Below, piece after piece: positions 13,213 through 15,441 of a stretch of 15,441 bases of DNA; position 1 is the first letter of the stretch; each line of letters starts with the position of its first letter. The position numbers and the translations under genes were made by a program. The stretch comes from UBA9676 sp036522155 (lineage in GTDB: Bacteria; Actinomycetota; Actinomycetes; Streptosporangiales; Streptosporangiaceae). The notes beneath the pieces are model-generated. The model saw only the letters and a list, made by a program, of their open reading frames with translations, ran no database searches and was not told the DNA's origin. The stretch is from contig DATDGI010000310.1 in assembly GCA_036522155.1 (NCBI GenBank), forward strand, positions 1-15,441, written 5' to 3'.

Positions 13213-14715
13213 TCACCTCAAGGCGAGCAGGTGAAAGCGCCACGGGTCCAGGGCGACGAACAGCCCGGGACCGGCCATCTCATCGCCGTCCCGCTCGAAG
13301 ACGGTCCCGGCGAGCAGGTCGGTGAGACGCCAGCCGCGGCCAGGCAGGTCGGGCCAGCCCAGCGGGATCCGCCCTTGCGCGGGCTGCCCGGAGAAGTTGA
13401 CCACCACCAAGTGCCGGTCCCTGCCGTCGCCGTTGCCGTCGCCGCTGTCCCAGGACCAGGCGAGCAGGTGCTGGCAGGACTGATTGTCCGGCCAGCCGGT
13501 AGCTTCCAGCAGCCGCCAGCCGCCGGTCCGTACCCGGTGACCGGCGACAGTGGCCAGCAGCCGCTGGTACCAGCCGGCCATGCCGTGGTCGAGCGGTTCG
13601 TCCGGGCGGCGGGACAGGAAGACCGGCGGCCGCACCCGCCGGCCCTCGAACTGCCCCTCGTGCCACATGGTCGCACCGGGCAGCGTGGCGACGGCCACCG
13701 CCGCGGCCCGCTCGGCATCCGCTGGCAGGCGGCTGGCGATCCGGGGCTCGTCGTGGTTTTCCAGGAAGCGCATCAGCCGGGACTGGTAGCTCAGGTCGGC
13801 GCGCAGGTGATCGCGGACGGCTGAGGCGTCGGAGCTGACAAGCCGGTCGTAGAGCCGCTTGTCGTAGCAGAAGCTGAATCCCTGCTGCTGAAGCTCCCAC
13901 TCCAGATCCCAGTAGGTCTCGGCGATGAGCACGGTCTCCGGGTGAGCGCGCCGCAGCACCCCGAGCACGGTGGGCCAGAACTCCGCGGCCGGCTCACGCC
14001 CGGCCCGGTCACCCCAAGTCCGGTGGAAGACCTGATCGGTCATCAGCATGGCCATGTCGCAACGGATGCCGTCGCACTGCCCGGCGATGCTCGCGAGCGT
14101 GTCCGCCGTCGCGGCCCGCAGCGCGGGCGAGAAGGCATCCAGCTGCACCACGTCGGGCCAGGGCGGGAAGTACGGGTCACGCCCATGGGCCAGCACCTGC
14201 CCGCCAGCTGACATCCAGCCCGCCGGATTGGACTGCAGGTCGTGCTCGCCGCCGCGCACGAAGAACTCCGGGTGGCTCGTCACCCAGGGATGGTCCGGGG
14301 CGACATGGTTGGGCACGTAGTCGAGCAGCAGCTTTGCGCCGCGGGCGGCCAGCGCGGCACGTGCCGCGGCCAGCCCGGCCGGGCCGCCGAAGCCCGGGTC
14401 GGCGACGTACCGGCGCACGCAGTACGGCGAGCCGATCACGTCCGCAGGCCGCAGATCCGGCAGCGCGTCGCGGAACGACGCCACCAGCCCGCCGTCCGCG
14501 TTCGCGATGGCCAGCCCGGCCGGGCTCCGTTCCCACACCCCCATCAGCCAGACGGCGCCGACACCGTCCGGGGTGACCGCATCCCAGTCGGCAGGGGCGA
14601 CGTCGGCCAGGGTGACCCGCTGCCCGGAGGCCCGGGACAGGCTGTCCAGCCAGACCGCGGTGTTGATCTCGTAGATCACCGGCTGACCGGGCCAGCCCAT
14701 CGTCGTGGTGGTCAT
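13213..14715 (-). CDS. GH13 alpha-amylase-family glycosidase
   Basis: The 500-residue protein has all four GH13 regions. Region I is LLDYVPNHVAP (N136, H137), region II DGIRCDMAM with nucleophile D220, region III VLIAETYWD with acid/base E266, and region IV FLENHDEPRI with transition-state stabiliser D322. The (beta/alpha)8 barrel is followed by a small C-terminal beta domain (about 400-500). There is no signal peptide, so it should act in the cytoplasm on alpha-glucosides, for example glycogen- or trehalose-related sugars. The opening GQPVIYEINTAVWL is typical of the subgroup of stand-alone actinobacterial enzymes. ATG 14715 is preferred over 14781 because family members begin shortly before this motif; no strong ribosome-binding site is visible for either. 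It is followed on the same strand by the unknown membrane protein. Confidence 0.95.
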   Translation of the reverse strand: MTTTTMGWPGQPVIYEINTAVWLDSLSRASGQRVTLADVAPADWDAVTPDGVGAVWLMGVWERSPAGLAIANADGGLVASFRDALPDLRPADVIGSPYCVRRYVADPGFGGPAGLAAARAALAARGAKLLLDYVPNHVAPDHPWVTSHPEFFVRGGEHDLQSNPAGWMSAGGQVLAHGRDPYFPPWPDVVQLDAFSPALRAATADTLASIAGQCDGIRCDMAMLMTDQVFHRTWGDRAGREPAAEFWPTVLGVLRRAHPETVLIAETYWDLEWELQQQGFSFCYDKRLYDRLVSSDASAVRDHLRADLSYQSRLMRFLENHDEPRIASRLPADAERAAAVAVATLPGATMWHEGQFEGRRVRPPVFLSRRPDEPLDHGMAGWYQRLLATVAGHRVRTGGWRLLEATGWPDNQSCQHLLAWSWDSGDGNGDGRDRHLVVVNFSGQPAQGRIPLGWPDLPGRGWRLTDLLAGTVFERDGDEMAGPGLFVALDPWRFHLLALR

Positions 14716-14941
14716 GGTGTCACTATGCGGCTGGCGGCTGGCTACCGGTTCGGTGGCCTCGACGGGGCGCGGCCGCTTCACTCACAGCGGACCCTCACGT
14801 TCAGCCAGGCTGCCCGGTCCCGCCCGGCACGGTCGTCACCCCCGCGGGGTGATTGCGCCGGGCCCCGGGGTTCACCGGCATGTGTGCGCCCGGTCCCGGC
14901 GCCCGGTCATCTGCCTTACAGTTGCTGACGCCGCCGGTCTC
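14716..14941. other. Intergenic region upstream of the GH13 gene
   Basis: The stretch from 14716 to the tRNA-Ala part at 15169 holds no convincing full-length gene. In its first part I see only a small perfect palindrome, TCACCCC, CGC, GGGGTGA (14836-14852), about 120 bp upstream of the GH13 start, which could be a regulator site. No clear promoter for the GH13 gene was recognised. Confidence 0.4.
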
Positions 14942-15034
14942 TCACCCCGTGGAGCCAGGATGTCCCAGCGTGATGCCATGCGCCGATCGGCGCAGATAGT
15001 CCTTGGCCAGCGGATGCAGGGTGTCTGGGGTCAT
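14942..15034 (-). CDS. 30-residue ORF with strong ribosome-binding site, possible gene remnant
   Basis: ATG 15034 is preceded by GGGAG at a spacing of 7, one of the clearest translation starts in the region. The 30-residue product begins MTPDTLHPLAKDYLRR, very like the first helix of HAAS/DUF1700-type membrane proteins as I know them (consensus HPLAxxYLRRLxxAA). It then ends abruptly after an unrelated-looking stretch (SAHGITLGHPGSTG). The simplest reading is the 5' remnant of a larger gene truncated near the element boundary. A genuine small protein is also possible. Confidence 0.35.
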   Translation of the reverse strand: MTPDTLHPLAKDYLRRSAHGITLGHPGSTG

Positions 15035-15130
15035 GTCGTTGCTCCCAAGTCAAGGAGGGTGTCGACGGAGTCGCGAAACCGCGCCCATGGCCCGCGAACG
15101 CCCGCAGCGCCGCGTGTGCACCAAGAGCAA

Positions 15131-15163
15131 AGAGGCCGGTCCCCGTGTTCGGGATCGGCCTCT
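15131..15163 (-). terminator. Intrinsic terminator downstream of the tRNA-Ala part
   Basis: On the minus strand, 15163-15151 pairs with 15143-15131 over 13 positions with one mismatch (a G-T wobble if read on the plus strand), around a 7-base loop. It is followed by TTTGCTCTT. It begins six bases past the tRNA CCA end and is the normal kind of terminator for a tRNA gene reading leftwards, which supports the view that the left side is the original chromosomal context. Confidence 0.85.
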
Positions 15164-15168
15164 GATGT

Positions 15169-15218
15169 TGGTGGAGCTGAGGGGATTTGAACCCCTGACC
15201 CCCTCGATGCGAAGGAGG
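15169..15218 (-). other. 3' part of tRNA-Ala(CGC), probable integrated-element attachment site
   Basis: Read on the minus strand, the segment contains the tRNA anticodon loop TTCGCAT (anticodon CGC), the 3' anticodon stem CGAGG, a 5-base variable loop, and a T-arm with stem AGGGG/CCCCT and loop TTCAAAT. It ends with the acceptor strand CAGCTCC, discriminator A and an encoded CCA. U70 in the acceptor strand is the partner of the G3-U70 pair that marks tRNA-Ala. The upstream half is missing: of the 5' anticodon stem only CCTCC fits (one mismatch), and beyond 15219 nothing resembles a D-arm or acceptor. A tRNA copy cut at the anticodon loop is the usual outcome of site-specific integration. The element would lie to the right, since the tRNA 5' side points there. 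Confidence 0.8.
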
Positions 15219-15441
15219 ATCAAGCTGTGGTCGGTTGTTGCTGGCCGTGGCTGAACGCGAGGTCACACAAGTAGATCGAACGCTTGAGCGGTCTCAATGT
15301 GGCCTGGTGTTGGTGGAGAATGGCTCCCCACTTGGCTCCCCGCCATCCACTGTCGTCGGTGCCCGTGCCATCGCGCACAAGTTCGAACTCGCCGACTCAG
15401 CCATCACGAAGAGTCAGGTAGCCCGTACACCTGCTCTGTCA
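15219..15441. other. Putative end of an integrated element, no gene seen
   Basis: From the break in the tRNA sequence to the window end I find no convincing reading frame on either strand; each is interrupted within about 100-150 bases. The stretch contains a direct repeat TGGCTCCCC at 15321-15329 and 15333-15341, and its base use is less GC-rich than the chromosome to the left. It could be att-flanking arm DNA or a decayed integrase end. The identity of the element lies outside the window. Confidence 0.45.

Noticed and set aside
14705..15254. Overlapping plus-strand frames across the region left of the tRNA part, including one containing ELRGFEPLTPS
   Set aside because: That peptide is the well-known false translation across the reverse strand of a tRNA 3' end. 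No ribosome-binding site or domain supports these frames.
14916..15266. A 116-codon minus-strand frame running through the tRNA part and terminator
   Set aside because: It reads through the T-arm, CCA end and terminator, which are clearly RNA structure, and has no recognisable domain.
15220..15400. Possible integrase C-terminus on the minus strand (GAKWGA-like peptide)
   Set aside because: The frame is closed by a stop at about 15398, and no conserved integrase residues (R, HxR, Y) are visible in the remaining sequence.

Overview
The window is very GC-rich DNA from an actinobacterium, with strong G/C bias at third codon positions. Support for this comes from GTG starts, candidate leaderless promoters, a PadR/HAAS gene pair, a mycobacterial DinB2-type polymerase, a stand-alone LigD-type polymerase domain and a small DUF6412-like gene beside a second-type YidC. 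The genus cannot be fixed from the sequence alone. Most of the window looks like ordinary chromosome. The right end looks like the edge of an integrated element.

Layout. An aldehyde dehydrogenase (118-1605, +) faces a three-gene leftward operon across a hairpin: sensor histidine kinase, LigD-type primase-polymerase, VOC protein (3945 down to 1675). Divergent from the kinase, 67 bp away, is a 963-residue LuxR-family ATPase regulator (4013-6904). It overlaps a small unknown gene (6876-7319), whose end overlaps the convergent yidC-like gene by 56 nt. The insertase gene (8046-7264) follows a small DUF6412-like membrane gene (8522-8202). Next come a DinB2-like Y-family polymerase (8685-9707, +), then a leftward PadR regulator plus HAAS-type membrane protein (10844-9712) under a well-formed promoter, and a GH16 lipoprotein (11059-11892, +). 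An intergenic block with five 16-bp repeats and a 24-codon ORF follows. The last genes are a two-TM unknown protein (13088-12150, -) and a GH13 alpha-amylase-family enzyme (14715-13213, -). The right end holds a 30-codon ORF with a strong Shine-Dalgarno site, an intrinsic terminator, and the 3' part of a tRNA-Ala(CGC) gene on the minus strand. That tRNA part is cut off at the anticodon arm, which is the usual signature of a tyrosine-recombinase attachment site.

How the parts may work together. Two polymerases belong to groups known to accept ribonucleotides: the LigD-type polymerase domain, and the DinB2-like enzyme with Ile at the steric-gate position. This suggests a repair capacity that can use rNTPs, but they are not in one operon. 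The kinase has no recognisable sensor domain and no response regulator beside it. PadR probably represses its own operon through a palindrome at the -10 region. The GH16 and GH13 enzymes point to glucan metabolism at the cell surface and in the cytoplasm respectively. I saw no CRISPR array, transposase, complete tRNA, rRNA or obvious biosynthetic cluster. The most unusual items are the Ile steric gate, the truncated tRNA at the right edge, and several small overlapping or stop-codon-embedded structures.
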